From: Clostridiales bacterium
GTDB taxonomy: Bacteria; Bacillota; Clostridia; Lachnospirales; Lachnospiraceae
NCBI GenBank assembly: GCA_018369015.1
Contig: JAGZDD010000002.1
Span: 29,136-93,135, forward strand
Length of the DNA stretch: 64,000 bases
Direction: 5' to 3'
Shown: piece by piece, positions 33,888 to 42,864 of the stretch
How positions within the stretch are numbered: the first letter of the stretch is position 1
Layout: each line of letters begins with the position of its first letter
Program-made: the position numbers and the translations under genes
Notes under the pieces: generated by a model
Seen by the model: the letters and a program-made list of their open reading frames with translations, nothing else
Told to the model about the DNA's origin: nothing
The model's database searches: none

Positions 33888-35300
33888 TTAAATTTTTTTC
33901 TCTTTACGGATCTGACCGTATTTATAAAGCGCAATCATGGCGTTGACCGCCTGCTCTGCCGTCGGATAGGCAGGTATCCCATGATCCCTAAGCTTCATAA
34001 TCGCCCGCTGGCACTCATCTCCGCCCTGGCACTCCATAATGAATGGCTTGCCAAGATGCTTATAGGTTTCGTGAATAGTAATAACCGCGTCCACAACCGC
34101 ATCAACATCGGTCACAGCCGTCGGGCAGATTGAACCAAGAATACCGTCAACATTCGGGTCACGCATCGCCTGGCGGAAAGCCCCTTTATACTGGATCGGA
34201 GACGCTGTTCCGCTAATATCCACAGGATTTAACGGAGAACCAAACATTGGCATATACGCCCGGATACGATCCACAAGTCCAGGGGAAATTTCCTTAAGCT
34301 CATGGAGCGGAAGTCCGCTGCGTTCAAAATGATCACAGCTAAGAAGTCCGCTGCCGCCGCCGTTGGTAATCATAACAATATGATCGCCTTTTAGCGGAGG
34401 CTGCATCCCCAGCGCCAGGGATATATCCAAAAATTCCTGCCATGTTGTCGCCCGGATTGCTCCGGCCTCTTTAAATATATCGTCATAAAAGCTGTCGGCA
34501 TTTGGATTCTCGCTGGCCGTATGCGCAAAAGCTGCTTTCACGCCAATCTTGCTGCCGCCAACCTTAATAGCCACAATTGGCTTATCCACTCTTTGGCAGG
34601 CTTCCACAAAAGCCTCGGGAGAATCAAGCCCCTCGATATATACGGAAACACATTTTGTATGTTCGTCATTGTTTGCATAAGCAATAAATTCACAGAAATC
34701 TACATCGGCTTTATTTCCCAGGCCAACAAAAAAGCTCATGCCGAAATGATCCTTCTGGGAAGTGCCAAGGGCGGCTAAAAGGTTAGCCCCGGACTGGGAG
34801 ATCATAGCAACCGGACCTTCAATTGGCAGGTACGGGATAAAACCGCAGTTAAAATGAAGATACGGGCTTCCCATACCGACAAGGTTCGGCCCAATCAGCG
34901 GCAGCTCATGGTCACGGCAGAACTGGGTCAGTTCATTTTGCAATTCACCGCGCCCAATTTCTTTAAATGCGCTAGTCGCAATGACAACGATTTTTACATT
35001 TTTATCCACACAGTCTTCCAGCACCGCCTTGACAATATGTGCCGGAACAGCTACAAAGACAAGATCAACATCATAAGGAATCGCGTTGACTCTTGGATAT
35101 GCCTTCAATCCATGAACGCTGCCGCTTCTTGGATTTACGGGATAAATTTCGCCCTTATAGCCCCAGTTTTTCAAGCCTTCGATAACCTTATAGCCGACTT
35201 TTGTATCGTAGCGGCTGGCGCCGACAACCGCAATACTCTTTGGATTCAGGGCATAAGGAAGCTTTTCCACCACATAATCACGTACATGTTCAACCTTCAT
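33888..35300 (-). CDS. NDP-forming acyl-CoA synthetase, alpha-type subunit only
   Basis: 470 residues. CoA-binding Rossmann domain (SIAVVGASRYDTKVGYKV), succinyl-CoA-ligase domain (MISQSGANLLAALG) and a third domain with MITNGGGSGLLSCDHFE. The swinging phosphohistidine loop appears as AFAHTASEN, where SHTGS is more usual. The ATP-grasp beta part is missing and no beta gene is adjacent, so either a partner lies elsewhere or the protein has another role. Such enzymes convert acyl-CoA from amino acid fermentation into acid plus ATP. It starts one base after the regulator stop with GGAGGG as ribosome site. Confidence 0.87.
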   Translation of the reverse strand: MKVEHVRDYVVEKLPYALNPKSIAVVGASRYDTKVGYKVIEGLKNWGYKGEIYPVNPRSGSVHGLKAYPRVNAIPYDVDLVFVAVPAHIVKAVLEDCVDKNVKIVVIATSAFKEIGRGELQNELTQFCRDHELPLIGPNLVGMGSPYLHFNCGFIPYLPIEGPVAMISQSGANLLAALGTSQKDHFGMSFFVGLGNKADVDFCEFIAYANNDEHTKCVSVYIEGLDSPEAFVEACQRVDKPIVAIKVGGSKIGVKAAFAHTASENPNADSFYDDIFKEAGAIRATTWQEFLDISLALGMQPPLKGDHIVMITNGGGSGLLSCDHFERSGLPLHELKEISPGLVDRIRAYMPMFGSPLNPVDISGTASPIQYKGAFRQAMRDPNVDGILGSICPTAVTDVDAVVDAVITIHETYKHLGKPFIMECQGGDECQRAIMKLRDHGIPAYPTAEQAVNAMIALYKYGQIRKEKKI

Positions 35301-35301
35301 T

Positions 35302-36513
35302 TTATTTTCCCTCCTTACCAAAACAGCATTTCACATCGTTGCCGACCGTTCTGTCTTGCAGGAAGTCGTCTGTGAAAACACATTCCTCCCAAAATCCGTT
35401 TTGATCGTCCAGTCTGGCGACCCAGCGGCGAAATTGCCTCGTCATATCCGCTTCCTTGATTTCTTCAATTTCCCCATAGCCGTCTAATTTGCGGCGAAGC
35501 TCGTCAATATCGGTAATCCCGTTGTATGCGGTAAGCATCATATCATAGAAGGAATCCGTAAATTCCCATACGTTATTAAATTCAGGAATATCACTCAGCT
35601 CGTCAGCAATCTGGGCCTTGCGGTAGCTTGGCACATTCTGGAACAAACGTACAAGAAAAGCTTTCATTGTCAGGCCAAGCTTCATAAAGTTAATATAAAT
35701 CATTGGCACAATGAAACGGCGCTTGTCGCAAATTTCTACAAAATCTGATTTCATCTGCTGGGCGTCCAGCCCGCTTAACCGGGCCAATACATCATAATCC
35801 AGCATATCGCCGACGCTTTCACAGTTATTTATCGCATCGACAATGGCAAAATCCGCCGCATCCATTTGATCCTGTACTTTGAGAACCTGCTTAAGCTGTT
35901 CCCCGCCCCACAAGTATTTGCGATAGCCATCGCCGTGGGCATCCCACATATTCACATGAGATTCCCGAATATCTCTGCGGATCGGGCAAAGATGAACATA
36001 TTCAACCTCCTCCATATCCTTCCATGGCCCGATCACATCGCTGAGTAAATTGTCAAGGACGCGCATATGATTTCCATTAAAATAATCAAAATCTCCGGAT
36101 GTTTCATAGCCCGTGCAAATATCATCCTTATTTTGGAACCATTCACTCAACTTGCGTTTAACCTCGGGTGAAGTGCCGTCTTTTAGCTTAACGACCCAGT
36201 AATACAAGCCCCAGCCATAGACAGCAACTGCCGGATTCATAACAAACATAATAAGATGCTCATCATACAATCTTTTAAGCCGGCGCTTAATTTCCTCCGG
36301 CTCCATTCCTGTCTTTCCGGCAATCACAGAGATATTAAATACCTCCGGATAGTTTTGATAAAAAGACTTTGCGACATTGTACGCACTGAACTGGGCGCTG
36401 TCCAAACCAACTGTTCCAGGCTCGGTAAAGCCGATACCGCGGGGAGCAAAGAAATAATCACGCATCCATGCCTGATGTTCCTCGCTGCCGAGAATATACT
36501 GTTTCTCTGACAC
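35302..36513 (-). CDS. Tandem Lrp/AsnC-like winged-helix regulator
   Basis: About 404 residues containing two Lrp-like units. Unit one has helix-turn-helix NISVIAGKTGMEPEEIKRRL and a following ligand-type beta region (GWGLYYWVVKLKDG). Unit two has ADFAIVDAINNCESVGDM and VLARLSGLDAQQMKSDF followed by a second alpha/beta segment. Single Lrp proteins are about 150 residues, so this is a fused double form, seen also in some decarboxylase and haem pathway regulators. A GTG at 36513 after AGGAAG is preferred over an earlier TTG. Coupling to the acyl-CoA synthetase suggests it controls that gene. Confidence 0.7.
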   Translation of the reverse strand: MSEKQYILGSEEHQAWMRDYFFAPRGIGFTEPGTVGLDSAQFSAYNVAKSFYQNYPEVFNISVIAGKTGMEPEEIKRRLKRLYDEHLIMFVMNPAVAVYGWGLYYWVVKLKDGTSPEVKRKLSEWFQNKDDICTGYETSGDFDYFNGNHMRVLDNLLSDVIGPWKDMEEVEYVHLCPIRRDIRESHVNMWDAHGDGYRKYLWGGEQLKQVLKVQDQMDAADFAIVDAINNCESVGDMLDYDVLARLSGLDAQQMKSDFVEICDKRRFIVPMIYINFMKLGLTMKAFLVRLFQNVPSYRKAQIADELSDIPEFNNVWEFTDSFYDMMLTAYNGITDIDELRRKLDGYGEIEEIKEADMTRQFRRWVARLDDQNGFWEECVFTDDFLQDRTVGNDVKCCFGKEGK

Positions 36514-36971
36514 GTAAACCGCTTCCTTTCTGCACAAGCAAATACCCCTATAAGTTCTACACTCCCATTATAGTTCCATTCAAAATTTTATTCAATATCA
36601 CTAATGAACAATATTTATCTTATTTTTTTATGGACATTATTCCCAAATTTGGTTGTATATATATCTGCCCTTATCTGCCCGTTTGATTCTGTCCATAATA
36701 GGCATTTTCCCCGTGCTTCCGGTAATAATGTTTGTCCTGCAATGCCTTTGGGGCAGGCTGTACACCGGGATAAAATTGTTAAATTTAATAGCACGCACAA
36801 ATTGCAATTGATTTCTTTTTCGTGTAGTATAAATGTGTATGAAAGCTAAAAATTAACTAAAAAGTAATCTATAAAATTTTTATTCCAGGCAGTATCAAAC
36901 TGCATTGTTCTTATTGACAAGCAGCCAAAAAAGACGTTATTCTAAACATAGCCTGATATAAACTACGTCTG
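36514..36971. other. Divergent intergenic region, 458 bases
   Basis: AT-rich region between the tandem regulator and the headless LacI gene. It contains one good plus-strand promoter (listed separately) and a small hairpin CCTGC to GCAGG near 36738-36760. No operator, RNA gene or coding remnant of a LacI helix-turn-helix was recognised in any frame. Confidence 0.5.
36914..36943 (+). promoter_or_regulatory. Promoter upstream of the headless LacI gene
   Basis: TTGACA (36914-36919) and TATTCT (36938-36943) with an 18-base spacer. The transcript would start about 20 bases before the first in-frame ATG. Confidence 0.65.
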
Positions 36972-37877
36972 ATGTACCATGTAAGAAAACTTATTTTTAA
37001 TTACAGATATTATAGAAATTCCTGTGCATCCGCCAGAGGATTAGTCAATCAGTCATCAAAAATCATAGGCGTTATCATGTCCGATATACGCACAATGCAC
37101 CATGCCGAGGGTGCATACTTTATTGAACAGCAGCTTCAAAAATACGGCTATAACTGTATTATGATGAACTCCGGTTTTACAGACCAGTCCAGGGCAGAGG
37201 GAATCCGTACCCTCTGTGCCCGGAGAGCCGAAGCCGTTGTGCTGATCGGCTCTACCTTCCAGTCCGAAGGCGTAAAAAATGCAATCCGCGAATATATTAG
37301 CGAGCTTCCCGTCATTATTGAAAACGGATATATCGACCTGCCCAATGTATACGGTGTGCTTGCCGATGAAAAAAATGGAATTGCAGAATGTGTCCGATTT
37401 CTTCGTCAAAAGGGAAAGAAACATCTTGTTTTTATAAACAAAGATGACACCCCAAGTAACCGGCTGAAAATTGAAGGTTTCTGTGAAGCCATTCAGGCGG
37501 ATGATTCCACGGCGGTTCCCCATGTCATATGGGTTGAAGGCGATGATGAATGGCAGTCCGGCTACAATGCCACAATCCGCTTAGTCCGGGAATATCCAAA
37601 AACCGACGGTATTATCTACACTACGGATTTTCTCGCCAATGCCGGCATCCGCGCCCTTTTAGATCTTGGGATACCAATTCCCGGACAGGTCGCTGTTATC
37701 GGTGTGGATAATTCGATCTATGCTAAAATTTCTTATCCAAAATTAACTTCTCTGGATAATAAGATGCAGCTTTTAAGCATCACCTGCTCGGACATACTGG
37801 CAAAGGTACTTAACGGGGAAAATGTTCCCAAAAAAATGATGATTTTTTCTAATATCGTAGAACGAGAAACGACTTAA
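36972..37877 (+). pseudogene. LacI-family protein lacking its DNA-binding domain
   Basis: 301 residues. From residue 17 onward it aligns by eye with LacI/GalR proteins: YYRNSCASARGLVNQSSKIIGVI is the usual hinge and first strand, and VAVIGVDNSIYAKISYPKLT is the conserved late motif. The preceding helix-turn-helix (about 45 residues) is absent, replaced by MYHVRKLIFNYR. No helix-turn-helix was found just upstream in other frames. It may be a decayed regulator, or a free sugar-binding domain, since the promoter and the remaining frame are intact. No clear ribosome-binding site precedes the ATG. Confidence 0.65.
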
Positions 37878-38027
37878 TCAAAGCGCTGTGGCAGGCACAG
37901 CAGCAATTTAATGCATATTTGTTTTTGCTGCTGCCTCATCTATTTGCTGCTGTTCCATTTATCCCAAGGCTTTTATCCGCTGCCCAGCCAATGAACCGTC
38001 GCTATTCGCCATGAACGGAGTGATTCC

Positions 38028-38708
38028 ATGTATTCGCAGTTATTAATGCGCGCAAAAATTTTTCAAAATATTCCCGAAGCCAATCTGGAAAGCCTTCTGA
38101 AATGCCTTGGTGCTTATGAACGCGTTTATGGCAAGGGAGAGATCATCTATTCCGCAGGCAGTACCGTGTCCGCCATGGGGTTTGTTTTAAAGGGACAGGT
38201 ACTCATTGAGCAGACGGATCTGTGGGGAAATTCAAATATTTTCGGACACGCAGGCCCCGGACAGGTATTTGCCGAAACCTATGCCTGTGTGTCCGGCGAA
38301 AAAATGCTGGTTGACGCTATCGCGGCCCAGGAAAGCACGATCTTATTTCTGGATATAAGAAAGGTGCTTCACACCTGCCCCGCTTCCTGTGGATTTCACA
38401 GCCAGCTCATTTCAAACCTTTTAACAGTAATATCTGTAAAAAATTTGAATCTTTCCCGGAAAATCAACTATATTTCCCACAAGTCTATCCGGGATCGGCT
38501 TTTATCTTATCTGTCCTTCCAGGCGGTACAGCAGGGAAGCTATTCCTTTGAAATTCCGTTTAACCGCCAGGAATTAGCAGACTACCTGTGCGTTGACCGA
38601 AGCGCCCTGTCCAATGAATTAAGTAAAATGAAAAAGGAGGGGCTTCTTTCGTGTACAAAAAATAAATTTGAGCTTTTTGTCACGCCGGCTAATAATGACT
38701 TATTATAA
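38028..38708 (+). CDS. Crp/Fnr-family transcriptional regulator
   Basis: 226 residues. N-terminal cyclic-nucleotide-type beta barrel (KGEIIYSAGSTVSAMGFVLK, FGHAGPGQVFAET) and C-terminal winged helix NRQELADYLCVDRSALSNEL. No N-terminal cysteine cluster for an iron-sulfur cluster is seen, so oxygen sensing of the Fnr kind is unlikely. The target is unknown. ATG follows GGAGTG. It is followed by an inverted-end repeat element. Confidence 0.9.
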   Translation: MYSQLLMRAKIFQNIPEANLESLLKCLGAYERVYGKGEIIYSAGSTVSAMGFVLKGQVLIEQTDLWGNSNIFGHAGPGQVFAETYACVSGEKMLVDAIAAQESTILFLDIRKVLHTCPASCGFHSQLISNLLTVISVKNLNLSRKINYISHKSIRDRLLSYLSFQAVQQGSYSFEIPFNRQELADYLCVDRSALSNELSKMKKEGLLSCTKNKFELFVTPANNDLL

Positions 38709-38713
38709 AAAGT

Positions 38714-38878
38714 GCAACAGTTCAGCCCGCGCCATTCGCAAAGCCGCGCTAACGCGCTTTTGGCCGCTTCGCGGCTGCCTTTGCTCATAGCCTGGCGCTC
38801 CCTTGACCGGGAGCAATGAGCTAAAAATCGTGTAAACACGAGTTTTAGCTCATCATTTCCGGCTGGCTGAACTGTTGC
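38714..38878. repeat. Dispersed inverted-end element, copy 2
   Basis: 165 bp with perfect 14-base ends GCAACAGTTCAGCC and GGCTGAACTGTTGC. The interior holds further nested hairpins (AGCCGCGCTAACGCGC-type and GCTCCCTTGACCGGGAGC). It sits between the Crp/Fnr stop and the converging Fic stop, so it may also end transcription. Confidence 0.8.
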
Positions 38879-38884
38879 AACAAA

Positions 38885-40003
38885 TTATTGTTTTTTAAAC
38901 CTGTACTTTCCTTTCCCTAAACCGGATACAGGCTCAATAATATCTGCATGTGCCAGATTCGACAAAAACTTAGTGGCTCCCGAACCTTTCAGGTTAAGAA
39001 GCTCCATAACAGCACTTCTCCCAAACGCTTCATCATAACCGAATTTTTCAAAAAGCCGGTAAATATGAGCGGCCGTTTTAGCCGAAAATATCTTGACTTT
39101 TTTTGCAAGGACGCTTTCAATGTCCACTTTTTCGGCTTGAATGTCCACTTTTTTGGCTTCAATGTCCACTTTTTCGCCATTCAAAAGACCGCTTATATGG
39201 AGATTTCGATTACGAAGTTCATTTTTCTCATTGAACAGCAAATTTCTCAGAAACACTTCAAGATACTCTGTTGTTTCGTGAATACCTTTTTGCAGGTTTG
39301 TATAGTTCGCCCGGACAAGCGCATTTCTGAAGTACCAGGCGTTTTCTGCAAAAATATCATTTTCTGCCCCAAAGCCAAGTGTTCTCAAATACTTGATAAA
39401 AAACACTGCCGTTGTTCTTGTATTGCCTTCTCCGAAAATATGAATCTGCCATAGCCTTGAAACAAAGACAGCAAGATGATGAATAATTTCGTCCATCGAA
39501 AGCCCTTTGTAACTAAAGTTTTTTTCCTGAGAAAAATCATATTCAAGGGTAGCCCTCCGTTCCGAAGCACTGCCATATATAACAGTTGCTCCATTAAGTA
39601 CCCATTCTTTTTTCGTAATATTATAATCCCTTATTTTTCCGGCATGTTTATAAATGCCCCGAAAAAGTTTACGGTGAATAGAAATGTACTCATTCGGCGA
39701 AAATGAGAAGGCTGTTTCTGAAAGTATCCCGGCAATACGCGAAGATACCTTATCCGCTTCTTCAGTACGCGCATCATCCAATAAACACGCAGGTTTTTCG
39801 CTATAGTAACTGTCAATCAGGTTCTGCGCCTCTTTCAAAGTAATTTTGCCTTCAATATTCTGAATCGCAGTATCCACCAAATATTTTGACGGTTTAAGCC
39901 CGTCTGCCGCCTGAAGTCCGATTGCCGTACTCCACGCATACCCTTTACTGACTTTATCCGGTTCAGACTCTTTTAAATACTCTTTAAACGGGTCTTTTTC
40001 CAT
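38885..40003 (-). CDS. Fic-domain protein (AMP-transferase family)
   Basis: 372 residues. The catalytic loop reads HIFGEGNTRTTAVF near residues 186-199, matching HxFxxGN-R with Ile in place of Pro and Thr before Arg. The flap region (YGSASERRATLEYDF) precedes it. An N-terminal NIEGKITLKEAQNLI could be an autoinhibitory helix, although the usual Ser/Thr position is not met. Residues about 274-295 are three heptad-like repeats KVDIEAK, KVDIQAE, KVDIESV. The C-terminal 70 residues look like a winged helix (GRSAVMELLNLKGSGATKFL). Fic enzymes usually AMPylate proteins; this one may act as a toxin or regulator. ATG follows GAGGTAACG. Confidence 0.88.
   Translation of the reverse strand: MEKDPFKEYLKESEPDKVSKGYAWSTAIGLQAADGLKPSKYLVDTAIQNIEGKITLKEAQNLIDSYYSEKPACLLDDARTEEADKVSSRIAGILSETAFSFSPNEYISIHRKLFRGIYKHAGKIRDYNITKKEWVLNGATVIYGSASERRATLEYDFSQEKNFSYKGLSMDEIIHHLAVFVSRLWQIHIFGEGNTRTTAVFFIKYLRTLGFGAENDIFAENAWYFRNALVRANYTNLQKGIHETTEYLEVFLRNLLFNEKNELRNRNLHISGLLNGEKVDIEAKKVDIQAEKVDIESVLAKKVKIFSAKTAAHIYRLFEKFGYDEAFGRSAVMELLNLKGSGATKFLSNLAHADIIEPVSGLGKGKYRFKKQ
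39121..39183. repeat. 21-bp tandem repeat inside the Fic gene
   Basis: Three units of TGTCCACTTTTTCGGCTTGAA type, period 21 bases, encoding heptads on the minus strand between the Fic core and the C-terminal helix bundle. Copy number could vary in frame. Confidence 0.85.
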
Positions 40004-40050
40004 ATCCGTTACCTCGCTTCATAATTTAATGACTGCATTGCCTGTTTTTC

Positions 40051-40079
40051 ATTATGCAATAAAATTATAATATTTTCAA
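40051..40079 (-). promoter_or_regulatory. Probable Fic gene promoter
   Basis: Minus strand TTGAAA (40079-40074) and CATAAT (40056-40051) with 17-base spacing, about 50 bases upstream of the Fic ATG. Confidence 0.6.
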
Positions 40080-40183
40080 GCACACAAAACGTCCTTTCCG
40101 CCGATTCGTGGCTGCCTCTGTTTATAATCTGGCCCCCCTCAGCCTCCTTGGTATATTCGACACCACCGTTTTCATAAGAAATC

Positions 40184-40231
40184 GAAAAAGGCAGGAACTC
40201 CGTATAATCGTTCCTACAAAGTTCCTGCCTT
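40184..40231 (-). terminator. Terminator overlapping the end of orphan binding protein 2
   Basis: 12-base stem AGTTCCTGCCTT with AAGGCAGGAACT, then TTTTTCG on the minus strand. The upstream arm lies within the last codons of the binding-protein gene and the stop codon is in the loop. Confidence 0.8.
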
Positions 40232-41614
40232 AAGCTTCTCATTAAATTCAGGTAAAACCTCGTCCGGCGTACTGACACCGCAGACAAGCCCGCTCACATA
40301 CTCATTGCAGGCGCTTGTAATACCGCTGATTTGAGTATCAAAGCCCCCGGCATTTGCCGCAAAGCCCAAAAGTTCTGAAACTTTAGCGTTATCGTTAATT
40401 TCTCTTGATTGTTCGCGAAGATCAGGATCATCTCCCACCCATACCCCCGACATATACTGATTGCCAAACAGCCATGTCAAATTCAACGGATAGCTTGCGG
40501 AGGCGTTTGCGCTCCCGGACACAGGCCCGTAGGTTCCATCATCCAGAACAGTATAATGGACGTCTTTAACGCCATAATTTAATAAGTCAATAAGTTCTTT
40601 ATCCGAGTACATAAGGTTTAAAAATCTCATGGCAGCTTCCGGCTCGCTGCTCTTAACAGGAATTGTCCAGCAATTTGTATTTACGGTCGCTGTCGTAATC
40701 GGGGCGTCAAAGACCTTAACGACTGTCATGTCATAGCCGCATCCGGCCAGACCCGCATTTTTTGTGGACAGCTCCGCCCCATAAAAGAAGCTGAAGCATT
40801 TCCCGTTTTTTACAGTGTCATAATTAACCTCTTCTGTCGTTGTGGCATCCTGAAAAATATACCCCTTTTCATACCAGTCGTGCATTAACTGCACAGAATC
40901 TTTATAAGCGTCTGTTTCATACAGATTGACAACCTTTTGGGGTTCTGTATCTAAAGTTACAATATAGTCGTTGACAAGCTTGTTTATGCCCACGGCATCC
41001 TCAAATTCCCCGCTCACAAGCGCACTGCCGAAACGAAGGACGCCTCCGCTGCTTCCGTTTCCAAACAGCGGCGTCAACTCTGTGTTTTCTTTCACGCTTT
41101 CCAGGATTTCCTCAATATCCTGCATTGAAGAAATTTGCCGCGCCTTTTCTATCAGGCCCAGTTCCTCAAGAACATCGGTGCGCATTGCATACCATATCGT
41201 TGATACCTGGTCTTTGTCCGCAGGCACCGCGAAAATATCCCCGTCATAGGTCGTTGTCTCGAAATATTCCGACGGTATTTCCTTAAGAATATCCTGGCCG
41301 TATTCCTCTAAAAGGTCATTCAGCGGCATAAGCTGATTTGACGAACGCATGAAATCAAAGGTTCCTGACCCAAAGAAAAATGTCGGAACAAGATCTAACT
41401 GATCCCCGCCTGAAATCATAAGATTGATCTGCTGGCTCCATGAACCAATAGAAATAGGCAGCAGCGTTACCTGTGCCTCGCTGCTTTGCCCTAATGCCTG
41501 GCTGCTGGAACCGACGCTGCCGTTTCCGCTGCTTTGGCCGGTTTCTGAATTTCCACATGCCGAAAGCCCTAAAACAATACTAAACGCTATGGCCGTTTTC
41601 CCCAAATACTTCAT
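40214..41614 (-). CDS. Orphan sugar-binding lipoprotein 2 (internally shortened)
   Basis: About 466 residues. Lipobox LGLSACG, Ser/Gly linker, then QVTLLPISIGSWSQQINLMI. Compared by eye with the related proteins at 26642 and 58522, roughly 40 residues holding the first beta strand and helix are missing between the linker and this point, and the C-terminus stops about 25 residues early. The middle (RTDVLEELGLIEKA, WYEKGYIFQDATTTEE) is intact. It may be a degraded paralogue. No permeases nearby; it ends an operon with AraC and two esterases. ATG 41614 has GGAGG at a better distance than ATG 41623. Confidence 0.82.
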   Translation of the reverse strand: MKYLGKTAIAFSIVLGLSACGNSETGQSSGNGSVGSSSQALGQSSEAQVTLLPISIGSWSQQINLMISGGDQLDLVPTFFFGSGTFDFMRSSNQLMPLNDLLEEYGQDILKEIPSEYFETTTYDGDIFAVPADKDQVSTIWYAMRTDVLEELGLIEKARQISSMQDIEEILESVKENTELTPLFGNGSSGGVLRFGSALVSGEFEDAVGINKLVNDYIVTLDTEPQKVVNLYETDAYKDSVQLMHDWYEKGYIFQDATTTEEVNYDTVKNGKCFSFFYGAELSTKNAGLAGCGYDMTVVKVFDAPITTATVNTNCWTIPVKSSEPEAAMRFLNLMYSDKELIDLLNYGVKDVHYTVLDDGTYGPVSGSANASASYPLNLTWLFGNQYMSGVWVGDDPDLREQSREINDNAKVSELLGFAANAGGFDTQISGITSACNEYVSGLVCGVSTPDEVLPEFNEKLKAGTL

Positions 41615-41758
41615 CCTATCCATTCCTCCTTAACCTTGTGCCCTGGGCAGCCGCTGCGGCACCCGGGCGCTTCGTCCATTCGTTTGATAGATATTATTAT
41701 AGGAATACTTGCGGCCGGGCGCATGTATAGATTTCACATATGTGTTGTACAAATCCCA

Positions 41759-42826
41759 CTATTTACTTCTTTTCACCTCCCGCCGCACCAAAGATGGCGA
41801 CTTGCCATAGTATTTTTTAAACTTCCGGTAAAAATGGCTGGCATCAAAGCAGCCGATCTCCTGGCTGATTGTACTCAGGTCCATGTCTGTGCCTGTCAGA
41901 AGATCCCATGCTTTTTTCATCTGAATGCTGCCGATCAGCTCAGGAAAGGTTTTTCCAGTATACCGCTTAATCATACGTGACAGATAGGATTCATTGTAGC
42001 AAAAAAACTGCGCTAAATCTCGCAGCGTCAGGATTTTATAGTGTGCTTCGATATATCCCAGAACGGCCGTAATCCGGTCATTGGAATCATTTCCCACCTG
42101 GCTTGGAACAATAGCCATTGTTTCATATTTGCGCAAAAGCTGTATCATAATCTGCCGGAAATATAAAGCAATGCTCTCTCCGAAAAAACGCTCCTTATGG
42201 CAGACTTCCCCATACATATTCAGAAAGCCCTCCCGGATCTTCGCGTCATTCCCGCAGGGAAATAAAATATATGGGCTTGCGGATCCGCTATACAAAACCG
42301 AAGAAAAAAAGCCAGATAAAATATTATTGTCCTGCATCAAATCCAAAAAAGCGAAGTTAAACAGCTCCTTCCGTATAAGTATCGCAAATACAATAGCGTC
42401 ATCGGCCGCGGCAGATATACAATGAACCGTATTGGGCGCTAAAATACATAAATCCCCGGGATTTAACCAAAAACCATATCCGCCGATAAACTGATGGCAC
42501 TTCCCGCTAAGCACATAGGCGGCTTCAATATAGTCATGGGTATGGCTGATCGTATAAGAATAGCGTTCATGCTTCACCATAGTAATATCGCTGCCCGCAT
42601 CGGGCATCTTTGTACGGTTGGAATATTCATAATTGACCGTGCGGTCAACCATTGTTCCTCTGAAAAAATCCCTGAGATCCAAATACTCCGGATGAGTCTC
42701 AATGATTTGTTCATATTCGCCATAGGTCATAGGCTGAGCCAGAAATTTTCCTTCATCACTGTTATAAAGCTTACGGAACCACTGTTCACGCTCATTCAAT
42801 ACATATAACAACCCTTCCCCGGACAT
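41759..42826 (-). CDS. AraC-family regulator with cupin domain
   Basis: 355 residues. N-terminal cupin (ISHTHDYIEAAYVLSGKCHQ, GGYGFWLNPGDLCILAP) and C-terminal double helix-turn-helix (LRDLAQFFCYNESYLSRMIK, ISQEIGCFDASHFYRKFKKY). It is placed between the esterase genes and orphan binding protein 2 on the same strand, so it probably controls this locus in response to a sugar. Ribosome-binding site GGAGGGAAGGG. Confidence 0.92.
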   Translation of the reverse strand: MSGEGLLYVLNEREQWFRKLYNSDEGKFLAQPMTYGEYEQIIETHPEYLDLRDFFRGTMVDRTVNYEYSNRTKMPDAGSDITMVKHERYSYTISHTHDYIEAAYVLSGKCHQFIGGYGFWLNPGDLCILAPNTVHCISAAADDAIVFAILIRKELFNFAFLDLMQDNNILSGFFSSVLYSGSASPYILFPCGNDAKIREGFLNMYGEVCHKERFFGESIALYFRQIMIQLLRKYETMAIVPSQVGNDSNDRITAVLGYIEAHYKILTLRDLAQFFCYNESYLSRMIKRYTGKTFPELIGSIQMKKAWDLLTGTDMDLSTISQEIGCFDASHFYRKFKKYYGKSPSLVRREVKRSK

Positions 42827-42864
42827 GTTCCCTTCCCTCCCCTAAACCGGCCAAACACCGTTTT

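Noticed and set aside
40009..40287. 92-residue frame between orphan binding protein 2 and the Fic gene
   Set aside because: Its start lies inside a terminator and the previous gene, and its 3' part contains the probable Fic promoter. It ends near the Fic start but has no independent ribosome site.
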